From assembly GCA_966248875.1 (NCBI GenBank), contig CBINBI010000009.1:1-64000 (forward strand): a DNA stretch of 64,000 bases. The letters are read 5' to 3'. Positions within the stretch are counted from its first letter, which is position 1. Each line of letters starts with the position of its first letter. The translations under genes were made by a program, and so were the position numbers. Positions 19,914 through 28,658 of this stretch are shown piece by piece. The DNA is from Dokdonella_A sp966248875. GTDB taxonomy: Bacteria > Pseudomonadota > Gammaproteobacteria > Xanthomonadales > Rhodanobacteraceae. The notes below the pieces were generated by a model, which was not told where the DNA came from, did no database searches, and was given only the letters and a program-made list of their open reading frames with translations.

Positions 19914-20279
19914 ATGGCACGCATACTGATCGTCGATGATTCGCCGTCGCAGCTGATCGGCATGCGACGCACCGTCGAGAAGCTCGGCCATCAGGTCGTC
20001 ACCGCCGAAGACGGCGCGGCCGGCGTCGAGACGGCCAAGCGCGAGCTGCCGGATCTCATCCTCATGGACGTCGTCATGCCGAACCTCAACGGCTTCCAGG
20101 CGACGCGCACGATCGCGAAAGACCCGAAGACGAGCCACATCCCGATCATCCTCGTGACGACGAAGGATCAGGACACCGATCGCGTGTGGGGGCTTCGGCA
20201 GGGCGCGAAGGCGTATGTCACGAAGCCCATCGACGAGGCGGAGCTGACGCGGACGATCAACGAGTATCTGCCGGCGTGA
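19914..20279 (+). CDS. pilH: Response regulator receiver protein PilH (twitching motility)
   Basis: Stand-alone CheY-like receiver, 121 residues, strongly resembling PilH of the Pil-Chp chemosensory system that controls type IV pilus retraction. Acidic D8/D9 (ILIVDDSPSQ), phospho-acceptor D52 (LILMDVVMPNLNGFQATR), Thr82/83 and Lys104 (YVTKPIDE) are all present. The stretch VTTKDQDTDRVWGLRQGA is characteristic of PilH. Here it is alone; pilG, pilI, pilJ and chpA are not in the window. The pilus-assembly genes lie 15 kb further on. Assignment to PilH rather than another CheY-like protein rests on that signature. Confidence 0.85.
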   Translation: MARILIVDDSPSQLIGMRRTVEKLGHQVVTAEDGAAGVETAKRELPDLILMDVVMPNLNGFQATRTIAKDPKTSHIPIILVTTKDQDTDRVWGLRQGAKAYVTKPIDEAELTRTINEYLPA

Positions 20280-20369
20280 AGACGGGTCCGCGATCCGGAT
20301 CGTCATTTCCGCGACAGCAAAAACGCAACCTCTGACTTCCGGTGTCCGCTTGGTCGTTCCTGGCGGTCG

Positions 20370-21266
20370 TTACGCCCGCGGATCGAAATCGAATTCGTTC
20401 GCCATCTTCTCGTAGAGCGCTTTCTGCCCGGCCGTTTCCGCCTTCGGCGTGCGCACCTGCAGCGTGACGATCTGGTCGCCCGGCGTGGCGCCGGGCCAGC
20501 CGCGTCCTCGCAGGCGCAGCTTGCGACCGGTGTCGGAGCCGGGCGGAATGCGCAGCTCGACGGTTCCGCCGAGCGTAGGCACCGGCACAGTCGCGCCCAG
20601 CGCAGCCTCCCAGGGTGACACGGGCAGCGTCAGCAGCACGTTGCGGCCGTCGAGCGTGAAGCGGCCGTCGTCGCGGAAATGGATCTCCAGCAGAAGATCG
20701 CCGGCCGGCCCCCCGTTCGCGCCCGCATAGCCCTGCCCTACCAGCCGGATCTGCTGCCCGGGGCGGATGCCTGCCGGAATGCGGACGTCGAGCGTGCGAT
20801 CGCCGCCGCCGTCGCGCAGGCTGATGCGTTCGCTCCCGCCGTGATATGCCGTCTCGAGCGGAATGGCGATCTCCGCGTGCAGGTCGCGTCCGCGACGCGG
20901 ACCGCGGGCCGCGCGCGCGCCCATGCGGCCGAACAGCGATTCGAAGAAATCGCTGAAATCCTCGTGGCCGCCCACGTCGCCGAAGTCGAAATCGGCGGCG
21001 CCGCCCTGCCAGTTCGGCGGCGGGCCGCGGAATTCGTCGCCGGCGCGATAGCCGCCCGCACGCAGCTGATCGTAGGCCCTGCGCCGGGAGGGATCCTTGA
21101 GCGCTTCATAGGCCTCGTTGACCGCCTTGAATTTCTCCTCCGCGCTGCTTTCCTTGCTGACGTCGGGATGGTACTTGCGCGCGAGCCGGCGATACGCCGA
21201 CTTGATTTCGGCGTCCGACGCGTCCGGCTTCACGCCCAGTATTTCGTAGTAGTCCTTGAACTGCAT
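20370..21266 (-). CDS. cbpA: DnaJ-class curved DNA-binding protein CbpA-like co-chaperone
   Basis: Cytoplasmic J-domain co-chaperone for DnaK that in E. coli also binds curved DNA. The 298-residue protein has an N-terminal J domain with HPD at residues 33-35 (YYEILGVKPDASDAEIK), a Gly-rich linker (GGAADFDFGDVGGHEDFSDFFESLFG), and two C-terminal beta-domains (DLHAEIAIPLETAYHGG, VRIPAGIRPGQQIRLVGQG). The DnaJ zinc-finger cysteines are absent, which identifies CbpA type. The start at 21266 has GAGGAAG upstream at good distance; 21278 is an alternative. The hsp20 gene on the same strand lies upstream. Confidence 0.92.
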   Translation of the reverse strand: MQFKDYYEILGVKPDASDAEIKSAYRRLARKYHPDVSKESSAEEKFKAVNEAYEALKDPSRRRAYDQLRAGGYRAGDEFRGPPPNWQGGAADFDFGDVGGHEDFSDFFESLFGRMGARAARGPRRGRDLHAEIAIPLETAYHGGSERISLRDGGGDRTLDVRIPAGIRPGQQIRLVGQGYAGANGGPAGDLLLEIHFRDDGRFTLDGRNVLLTLPVSPWEAALGATVPVPTLGGTVELRIPPGSDTGRKLRLRGRGWPGATPGDQIVTLQVRTPKAETAGQKALYEKMANEFDFDPRA

Positions 21267-21651
21267 CGGCTTCCTCATCTGCTTCGCTGATCGCCGTGCG
21301 GCCGTTCGACTCCGCCGCATCGGTTCGCACGGAGACACGCCTGAGGCCGCTGCGACGCGGTGCCTGCACGCATTGTAGAACCCGTCCGGCGCCGCAAAGA
21401 AAATGGCCCGCGGAGGTCGCCCGCCGCAGGCCATCGAGGTCACTTCCGTTTGCGGCGTCCCGGCTCGCCTTTCCCTTCGGCGTCGCAGGACGCCGCATCA
21501 ACGCACGATGGTGCGCACTCCCGGATCAGCGCCGCGCCGAAGGAGGCGGTCCGGATCGCGCGTCACCGCGCTGTCCGGGAAGAGCCCGCTTCGCGCGGGG
21601 ATCCGGATCGGCACACGTTCCTGTGCTGTCCGGGATGAGCGCCTCCTGCGC
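21267..21651. other. Spacer between the cbpA-like and hsp20 genes
   Basis: No gene is supported in these 385 bases. A TACAAT hexamer on the minus strand at 21372-21377 could be a -10 box for the cbpA-like gene about 105 bases before its start, but no matching -35 was recognised. Confidence 0.35.
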
Positions 21652-22098
21652 TCAGTTGACGCTGATGCGCCGGGGCGCCGTCTCGGGCCGCTTCGGAATC
21701 GACACTTCGAGCACGCCGTTCCGGCCGGTTGCCTTGATGCCCTCGGCATCGGCGCTGTCCGGCAGCGCGAAGCGGCGGTAGAACAGACCGTGCGAGCGCT
21801 CGATGCGCGTCATCTTGCCGTTCTGCTCGGTCGTCTCGGCCTTGCGCTCGCCCTTGATCGACAGGATGCCCTTCTCCATCGTCACTTCAATGTCCTTCGG
21901 GTCCACGCCGGGAATGTCGGCGAAGATCACGAAGCGGGTGTCCTCCTCCTTGATGTCGACGCGCGGCGTCCACTGGCTCGTGACGACGTTCGACTGGTCC
22001 GTCTCGTCGCCGTTGAAGAACCGGTCGAAGACGTTCCGAAGCTCTTCCTGGATGTTGGTGCCGTGGACGTGCCACGGGTTGTAACGCGTGATGGCCAT
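21652..22098 (-). CDS. Small heat-shock protein, Hsp20 family
   Basis: Cytoplasmic holdase chaperone of 148 residues. An N-terminal arm (MAITRYNPWHVHGTNIQEELRNVFDRFF) is followed by an alpha-crystallin domain (about 42-140: PRVDIKEEDTRFVIFADIPGVDPKDIEVTMEKGILSIKGER) with the characteristic loop SHGLFYRRFALPDSAD and GVLEVSIPKR. The C-terminal I-x-I-like anchor is RRISVN. The start follows GGAGAGGAAAACC. A CTTGAAA box upstream suggests heat-shock control, consistent with the neighbouring J-protein on the same strand. Confidence 0.93.
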   Translation of the reverse strand: MAITRYNPWHVHGTNIQEELRNVFDRFFNGDETDQSNVVTSQWTPRVDIKEEDTRFVIFADIPGVDPKDIEVTMEKGILSIKGERKAETTEQNGKMTRIERSHGLFYRRFALPDSADAEGIKATGRNGVLEVSIPKRPETAPRRISVN

Positions 22099-22144
22099 GG
22101 TTTTCCTCTCCGCAAGATGGTCGGCGGGTCGCCGTGTGAGCGCA

Positions 22145-22173
22145 AAAGTAGGGCCGGGCGCACCGGTTTCAAG
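22145..22173 (-). promoter_or_regulatory. Candidate sigma-32 (RpoH) promoter of hsp20
   Basis: On the minus strand CTTGAAA (22167-22173) matches the RpoH -35 consensus exactly. About 12 bases further on CCCTACTTTT (22145-22154) partly matches the -10 CCCCATNT. It lies about 45-75 bases before the hsp20 start codon. The -10 match is imperfect. Confidence 0.55.
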
Positions 22174-22271
22174 AGTTTTTTCGCGGTCACCGCGGCGCTC
22201 GCCGCCATCCCGCCCGCCGCCTCACGTATCATCACCGTTCCCGGATTCCCCAAGTCGACAAGGAGCACCCG

Positions 22272-22751
22272 ATGGCGATCAAGGTAGGCGACCGCATCCC
22301 GAACGCAACGCTCAACGTGCTCAAGGACGGCGTGCAGTCGGTCTCGACGGACGACATCTTCAAAGGCAGAAAGGTGGTGATGTTCTCGCTGCCCGGCGCG
22401 TTCACGCCGACCTGCTCCGCCAAGCACCTGCCGGGCTATGTGGAAAAGTTCGCAGAATTCCAGCAGCGCGGCGTCGACGTCGCCTGCCTCGCCGTGAACG
22501 ATGCCTACGTCATGGGCGCGTGGGCGAAGGACCAGCACGTCCCCGAAGGCCTCATGATGCTGGCCGACGGCAACGGCACGTTCACCAAAGCGCTCGGCAT
22601 GGAGATGGACGGCACGCCCTTCGGCCTCGGCATCCGCGGCAAGCGCTTCGGTCTCTACGCCGAGGACGGCGTGGTCAAGGTGCTGAACGTCGAGGCGCCG
22701 GGCGAGTTCAAAGTGTCGGACGCGAACACGATGCTCGAAGCGGTCAAATAG
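22272..22751 (+). CDS. Peroxiredoxin, Prx5 (type II) family
   Basis: Cytoplasmic thiol peroxidase that reduces hydrogen and organic peroxides. The 159-residue protein has the Prx5 signature VVMFSLPGAFTPTCSAKHLPGY with peroxidatic Cys48, and a second Cys at residue 72 in VDVACLAVND that could resolve in an atypical two-Cys cycle. The later motifs NDAYVMGAWAKDQ and LADGNGTFTKALGMEMD are typical. AAGGAG precedes the ATG. It is divergent from hsp20, so both stress genes share one intergenic region. Confidence 0.93.
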   Translation: MAIKVGDRIPNATLNVLKDGVQSVSTDDIFKGRKVVMFSLPGAFTPTCSAKHLPGYVEKFAEFQQRGVDVACLAVNDAYVMGAWAKDQHVPEGLMMLADGNGTFTKALGMEMDGTPFGLGIRGKRFGLYAEDGVVKVLNVEAPGEFKVSDANTMLEAVK

Positions 22752-22802
22752 CCGCGGACCGTATCGTCCTCGCTCTGGTCGTCGCCGCGATTGCGTTTTC
22801 GG

Positions 22803-23011
22803 ACGTGCTGCCGGCGGTGCTCGTGCTGATATCCGGGCGCGTGCAGGGTCGGGATCCGGCGCTCCGGTTCTTCGCGGCGCTGCTCGCGTCCTGGCTCGGG
22901 TTCGTCGCGTTCATGGTGGTGACCACGCTCGAGCGACAGCGGAGAGCCGAGACGCTGCGGCGGGCACGAGCCCTGCCCGCGCGCAGAATCTCCGACCACT
23001 CGCCCGCCTGA
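22803..23011 (+). CDS. Possible small two-span membrane protein
   Basis: An open frame continues from just after the peroxiredoxin stop to 23011. Its translation has two hydrophobic stretches (LPAVLVLISG, preceded upstream by IVLALVVAAIAF, and FFAALLASWLGFVAFMVVT), followed by a basic Arg-rich tail. No ATG is available; GTG 22803 is the first usual start but would cut the first span. I do not recognise a family. The hydrophobic pattern makes it more than a random frame, but the missing start keeps this tentative. Confidence 0.3.
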
Positions 23012-23051
23012 TGCGGCACCCGTCCCGGCGCCGCCCCGGGACGGCGGCGAG

Positions 23052-25673
23052 TCACTGCATCGTCGGCGGCTCGTCCGGCGGCGTCGATGCCGGCGCCGCG
23101 CCGTTCTCGTCCGCCTCGGCATCGGCTCCGTTTCCGTCGTCGCCGAGCGTCTCCACGCGCACGACGCCCACGAGCTGCTCGTCGGGCGGCAGGCGGATCA
23201 GCGTCACGCCCTGCGCATTGCGACCGACGCGCGCGACCTCCGCCGCGCGCGTGCGCACGAGCGTGCCGAGATTCGAGATCAGCATCAGCTCGTGGCTTTC
23301 GCCGAGCTGGACCGCGCCGACCAGCCCGCCGTTGCGTTCGGAGCACTGGATCGCGATGACGCCCTGCGTGCCGCGGCCCTTGCGGGGATATTCGGCGAGC
23401 TGCGTGCGCTTGCCGTAGCCGCGCTCGGTCGCCGTCAGGATGTCGTCGTCGCCGTCGACCACCACGAGGCTCATGACATGCTCGCCGGCCGCGAGCTTCA
23501 TGCCGCGCACACCGGTGGCCGTGCGGCCCATCGAGCGGACCTCGTCCTCGGCGAAGCGGACGGCCTTGCCGTTCGAGGCGAACAGCATGATGTCGCGCGA
23601 GCCGTCGGTGATCTGCACATCGACGAGCGCATCGCCCTCATCGAGGCCGATGGCGATCTTGCCGCGCTGGAGCTGGTATTCGAACTCCTTGAGCGGCGTC
23701 TTCTTGACGGTGCCGTTGCGCGTCGCGAAGAAGACGTAACGGTCGTCGGCGAACTCGCGGACCGGCTGCACGGCCTGCACCTTCTCGTCTGGCTCGAGCG
23801 GCAGCAGGTTCACGATCGGCTTGCCGCGCGCATTCGGGCCCGCATCCGGCAGCTGATGCACCTTGAGCCAGAACACGCGGCCCGCGCTGGTGAACGTCAG
23901 CAGCGTGTCGTGCGTGTTCGCGATCCAGAGCTTCTCGACGAAATCCTCTTCCTTCATCGCGGTCGCCGAGCGTCCCTTGCCGCCGCGACGTTGCGCGCGG
24001 TAGATGCTGACCGGCTGCCGCTTCGCGTAGCCCGCGTGCGAAAGCGTGACGACGACATCTTCCGGCGTGATCAGGTCGAGGATGTCGAGATCTTCCTGGC
24101 TCGTCTGGATCACCGTGCGGCGCGCGTCGCCGTACTGATCGCGAAGCTCGATGAGCTCGTCGCGGATCACCTTGAGAAGCTTGTCGGGATCCTCGAGGAT
24201 CGCGATCAGGCCGCCGATCGTCGTGAGCAGGTCCTTGTATTCGCCGCTCAGCTTTTCCTGCTCGAGCCCGGTCAGGCGGTTCAGGCGCATCTCGAGGATC
24301 TGCTGCGCCTGGGTGGCCGTAAGCTGGTAGCCGTCCGGACGCAGCCCGGCCTCGGCCGGCATGTCCTCCGGTCGCGAAGCCTCGGCACCCGCCGCGGCGA
24401 GCAGCGCTGCGACCTGCCCCGGCGCCCAGCGCCGCGCCAGCATACGCTCGCGCGCGGTCTCGGCGTCCGGCGAGCTCTTGATCAGCTCGATCATCTCGTC
24501 GATGTTCGCCAGCGCGACCGTGAGCCCCTCCAGCACGTGCGCGCGGGCGCGCGCCTGGCGCAGGTCGTAGATCGTGCGCCGCGTGACGACTTCGCGCCGG
24601 TGACGCAGGAACGCATCGAGCATCTCGCGCAGCGAGAGCGTGCGCGGCTGCCCGTCGACCAGCGCGACCATGTTGATGCCGAACGTGACCTGCAGCTGCG
24701 TCTGCTGGAACAGGTTGTTGAGCAGCACCTCCGCGGAAGTATCGCGGCGCACCTCGATGACGATGCGCAGGCCATCCTTGTCCGATTCGTCGCGCAGACC
24801 GTCCTGCGTGATGCCTTCGATCTTCTTTTCCTTGACCAGCTCGGCGATCTTCTCGATCAGGCGCGCCTTGTTCACCTGGTACGGAATTTCGCTGACGATG
24901 ATCGTCTCGCGCCCGTTCTCGTCGGTCTCGATCGCCGTCTTCGCGCGCACGAGGATGCGCCCGCGGCCGGTCTTGTAGGCCTCGACGATGCCGGCCGAGC
25001 CGTTGATGATGCCGGCGGTCGGGAAGTCAGGGCCGGGCACGATATGCAGGAGCTGGTCGAAGCCGAGGTCCGGATCGTCGATCAGCGCGATGCAGGCCGA
25101 GACGATCTCGCCGAGATTGTGCGGCGGCACGTTGGTCGCCATGCCGACTGCGATGCCGGCCGAGCCGTTCACGAGCAGGTTAGGCACGCGCGTCGGCAGC
25201 ACCGACGGCTCCAGCTCCTTCTCGTCGTAGTTCGGGACGAAGTCGACCGTTTCCTTGTCGAGGTCCGCGAGAAGTTCGGACGCCAGGCGCTCGAGCCGGC
25301 ATTCCGTGTAACGCATCGCCGCGGCGTTGTCGCCGTCGATCGAGCCGAAATTGCCCTGCCCGTCGATCAGCGGATACCGCAGCGAGAAATCCTGCGCCAT
25401 GCGCACCAGCGTGTCGTAGATCGACGCGTCGCCGTGCGGGTGGTACTTACCCATGACGTCGCCGACGATGCGCGCGCACTTCACGTACGGCCGGTTCCAG
25501 ACGTTGTTCGCTTCCTGCATGCCGAACAGCACGCGGCGGTGCACCGGCTTGAGCCCGTCGCGCACGTCGGGCAGCGCGCGCCCGACGATCACGCTCATCG
25601 CGTAGTCGAGATAGCTCTGCCGGACTTCGTCCTCGATGTTGACGCGAATGACTTCTTTGGCCAGCTCCGCCAT
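23052..25673 (-). CDS. gyrA: DNA gyrase subunit A
   Basis: Catalytic breakage-reunion subunit of DNA gyrase, which introduces negative supercoils with GyrB. The 873-residue protein has the N-terminal DNA-cleavage domain with catalytic Tyr122 (AAMRYTECRLERL) and a C-terminal beta-pinwheel with the GyrA box QRRGGKG. The quinolone-resistance-determining region reads GKYHPHGDASIYDTLVRMAQ. In E. coli numbering, which applies directly here, residue 83 is Ala where most gammaproteobacteria have Ser; residue 87 is Asp. The acidic C-terminal tail (ADADENGAAPASTPPDEPPTMQ region) is longer than usual. Start at 25673 is standard (MAELAKEVIRVNIEDE). Confidence 0.97.
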   Translation of the reverse strand: MAELAKEVIRVNIEDEVRQSYLDYAMSVIVGRALPDVRDGLKPVHRRVLFGMQEANNVWNRPYVKCARIVGDVMGKYHPHGDASIYDTLVRMAQDFSLRYPLIDGQGNFGSIDGDNAAAMRYTECRLERLASELLADLDKETVDFVPNYDEKELEPSVLPTRVPNLLVNGSAGIAVGMATNVPPHNLGEIVSACIALIDDPDLGFDQLLHIVPGPDFPTAGIINGSAGIVEAYKTGRGRILVRAKTAIETDENGRETIIVSEIPYQVNKARLIEKIAELVKEKKIEGITQDGLRDESDKDGLRIVIEVRRDTSAEVLLNNLFQQTQLQVTFGINMVALVDGQPRTLSLREMLDAFLRHRREVVTRRTIYDLRQARARAHVLEGLTVALANIDEMIELIKSSPDAETARERMLARRWAPGQVAALLAAAGAEASRPEDMPAEAGLRPDGYQLTATQAQQILEMRLNRLTGLEQEKLSGEYKDLLTTIGGLIAILEDPDKLLKVIRDELIELRDQYGDARRTVIQTSQEDLDILDLITPEDVVVTLSHAGYAKRQPVSIYRAQRRGGKGRSATAMKEEDFVEKLWIANTHDTLLTFTSAGRVFWLKVHQLPDAGPNARGKPIVNLLPLEPDEKVQAVQPVREFADDRYVFFATRNGTVKKTPLKEFEYQLQRGKIAIGLDEGDALVDVQITDGSRDIMLFASNGKAVRFAEDEVRSMGRTATGVRGMKLAAGEHVMSLVVVDGDDDILTATERGYGKRTQLAEYPRKGRGTQGVIAIQCSERNGGLVGAVQLGESHELMLISNLGTLVRTRAAEVARVGRNAQGVTLIRLPPDEQLVGVVRVETLGDDGNGADAEADENGAAPASTPPDEPPTMQ

Positions 25674-25980
25674 CAGACGATTCTTCCTGGAATACCGCTA
25701 GTTACGGGGCGCGTTCCGCCACGGGCTACGGGAAACTCCATCGAGCCGGGCGCCCGCGAGCACGGGGATCCGCATCGTTTTTCGATGGATTGCCCGGCCG
25801 CGCAGGCAGGACGCCGAGTTCTTTTTTCGAGCTTCCCGGCGGCCGTTTCGGGAGCCGCGAAGGGAATGCGAAATCATACCATATCCGGCCGGGCAAAGTC
25901 GCCGGATTTTCCTGATTTCTGACGGACTTAGCCCCGCTTTCGCGCTCCGCGCGGAGGCGCCGGACGGCGCCCCGGCCGGA
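25674..25980. other. Upstream region of gyrA
   Basis: About 307 bases with no supported gene between gyrA and gtrA. On the minus strand TATGAT at 25873-25878 is a possible -10 box about 200 bases before gyrA, with no good -35 partner. Otherwise I see nothing. Confidence 0.4.
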
Positions 25981-26391
25981 TCAGGCGCATTCACCCTTCG
26001 GCGCGCGGAAAATCCAGTACTTGGACGATAGGAAGTTGAGCACCGCGCCGGCGACCGATCCGACGGCGACGCCGATCGCCGGCCATGCCCGCACCAGCGG
26101 CCACGCCGCGACGCACGCCGCGTAGGCGCCGTAATTGAACGCGAAGCCGCCGGCCATCGCGATGATGTAGCGCGCGAGCTCGCGGCGGCGGCTGCCGCTG
26201 CTTCGGCCCGCAAAGGTATAAGTGCGGTTGAAGCTCCAGGTCGTCGTCGCCGCGGCGAGGAACGAAGCGATGCGCGCCTCGTAGGGGTTCACCGCCCACT
26301 CGCGGACGAGAAACTGCACGATGGCCGCATCGACGACGAAGCCGAGCACGCCGCTGATCGCGAACAGCAGGATTTCCTTGCGCAGCGCCAT
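25981..26391 (-). CDS. GtrA-family membrane protein
   Basis: Inner-membrane protein of 136 residues with four hydrophobic spans (IlLFAISGVLGFVVDAAIVQ-like first span, SFLAAATTTWSF, YIIAMAGGFAFNYGAYAACVA and VGSVAGAVLNFLSSKYWIF). The motifs FNRTYTF and NFLSSKYWIF are diagnostic of the GtrA family, thought to flip undecaprenyl- or dolichyl-linked sugars. It lies 17 bases after mtnA on the same strand, so it may be co-transcribed. No glycosyltransferase partner is adjacent, which leaves the substrate open. Confidence 0.87.
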   Translation of the reverse strand: MALRKEILLFAISGVLGFVVDAAIVQFLVREWAVNPYEARIASFLAAATTTWSFNRTYTFAGRSSGSRRRELARYIIAMAGGFAFNYGAYAACVAAWPLVRAWPAIGVAVGSVAGAVLNFLSSKYWIFRAPKGECA

Positions 26392-26408
26392 GCCTTGTGC
26401 GCCGCGGC

Positions 26409-27443
<1,035 letters not shown>

Positions 27444-27616
27444 GGCCGGCGCGTGCCGTCGTTTCGACGGCGTGCCGGTGCGGCCGTCGGCATGATCGAG
27501 CGTTTCATGGGGCGGGCAGGTTAGCAGCGCCGTCACGCAGCGGCCAGTCCGCCGCTGTCGTGCCTGATGTCGTCCGCGTGACGCGCCGCCCCGGATACGG
27601 GCAAAATCCCGCGATC

Positions 27617-28519
27617 ATGCCGAATCTCACCCATCTGCAGCGCCTCGAGGCCGAGAGCATCGACATCCTGCGCGAAGCGGTGGCCGAGGCCGAGCATCCG
27701 GTCATGCTCTATTCGATCGGCAAGGACAGCTCGGTGATGCTGCACCTCGCACGCAAGGCGTTCTTTCCTTCACGCCCACCGTTTCCGCTGCTGCACGTCG
27801 ACACCACCTGGAAGTTCCGCGCGATGTACGAGTTCCGCGACCGCATGGCCGCGGAATCGGGCGTGCAGTTGATCGTGCACAGGAATCCCGAGGCCGAGCG
27901 GCTCGGCATCAACCCGTTCACGCACGGCTCCGCCCTGCACACGGATGTGTGGAAGACGCAGGGGCTCAAGCAGGCGCTCGACAAGTACGGCTTCGACCTC
28001 GCCTTCGGCGGCGCGCGCCGCGACGAGGAAAAGTCGCGCGCGAAGGAACGCGTGTTCTCGTTCCGCAGCGCGCAGCACCAGTGGGATCCGAAAAACCAGC
28101 GGCCCGAGCTCTGGCGGCTGTACAACGCGCGCAAGAATCGCGGCGAAAGCATCCGCGTGTTTCCGCTCTCGAACTGGACCGAGCTGGACATCTGGCAGTA
28201 CATCGAAAGCGAGAACATCCCGATCGTGCCGCTCTATTTCGCCGCCGAGCGCCCGGTCGTCGAGCGTGACGGCGTCCTGATCATGGTCGACGACGAGCGC
28301 ATGCCGCTCAACGACGGCGAGCAGCCGGCACTGCGCCGTGTGCGCTTCCGCACGCTCGGCTGCTGGCCGCTGACTGGCGCGATCGAATCGGACGCCGACA
28401 CGCTGCCCGCGATCATCCGCGAAATGCTCGCCGCGCGGACCACGGAGCGGCAGGGTCGCGTAATCGACCGCGACTCGATCGGGTCCATGGAGAAGAAGAA
28501 GAAGGAGGGGTATTTTTGA
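27617..28519 (+). CDS. cysD: Sulfate adenylyltransferase subunit 2
   Basis: Small subunit of ATP sulfurylase; with CysN it makes adenosine phosphosulfate from sulfate and ATP. The 300-residue protein has the PP-loop variant SIGKDSSVMLHLARKAF, HVDTTWKFRAMYEFRD, AFGGARRDEEKSRAKERVFSFR and the C-terminal GRVIDRDSIGSMEKKKKEGYF, all standard for CysD. The ATG at 27617 gives the family N-terminus LTHLQRLEAESI. An inverted-repeat element separates it from cysN, although the pair should function as one complex. Confidence 0.96.
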   Translation: MPNLTHLQRLEAESIDILREAVAEAEHPVMLYSIGKDSSVMLHLARKAFFPSRPPFPLLHVDTTWKFRAMYEFRDRMAAESGVQLIVHRNPEAERLGINPFTHGSALHTDVWKTQGLKQALDKYGFDLAFGGARRDEEKSRAKERVFSFRSAQHQWDPKNQRPELWRLYNARKNRGESIRVFPLSNWTELDIWQYIESENIPIVPLYFAAERPVVERDGVLIMVDDERMPLNDGEQPALRRVRFRTLGCWPLTGAIESDADTLPAIIREMLAARTTERQGRVIDRDSIGSMEKKKKEGYF

Positions 28520-28520
28520 A

Positions 28521-28653
28521 AGCCGGGATTGGGGATTTGAGATTCGCGATAAGCGAAACGCGCCGCGCGTCTGTCCATGCGCGCGTCGCCATTCGTCCGG
28601 TTTCCGCAACGCAGCTTTCCCCAATCCCCAATCCCGAATCCCCAATCCCGGCT
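28521..28653. repeat. Element with perfect 17-bp terminal inverted repeats between cysD and cysN
   Basis: The left end AGCCGGGATTGGGGATT (28521-28537) is the exact reverse complement of 28637-28653. The right part holds further direct units of the type CCCCAATCCCGAATCC. The element is 133 bp, has no gene, and fills the gap from two bases after the cysD stop to five bases before the cysN start. Related GGGATTCGGGATT strings occur at 46911 and 51297. Confidence 0.8.
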
Positions 28654-28658
28654 CCGCC

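Noticed and set aside
23292..25922. 876-residue open frame antisense to gyrA
   Set aside because: Mirror of GyrA codon bias; composition is dominated by Arg, Ala, His and Asp, with no domain.
28521..28653. CRISPR-like array from the GGGATT/AATCCC units
   Set aside because: Units are inverted and unequal, with no regular spacers and no cas genes in the window.
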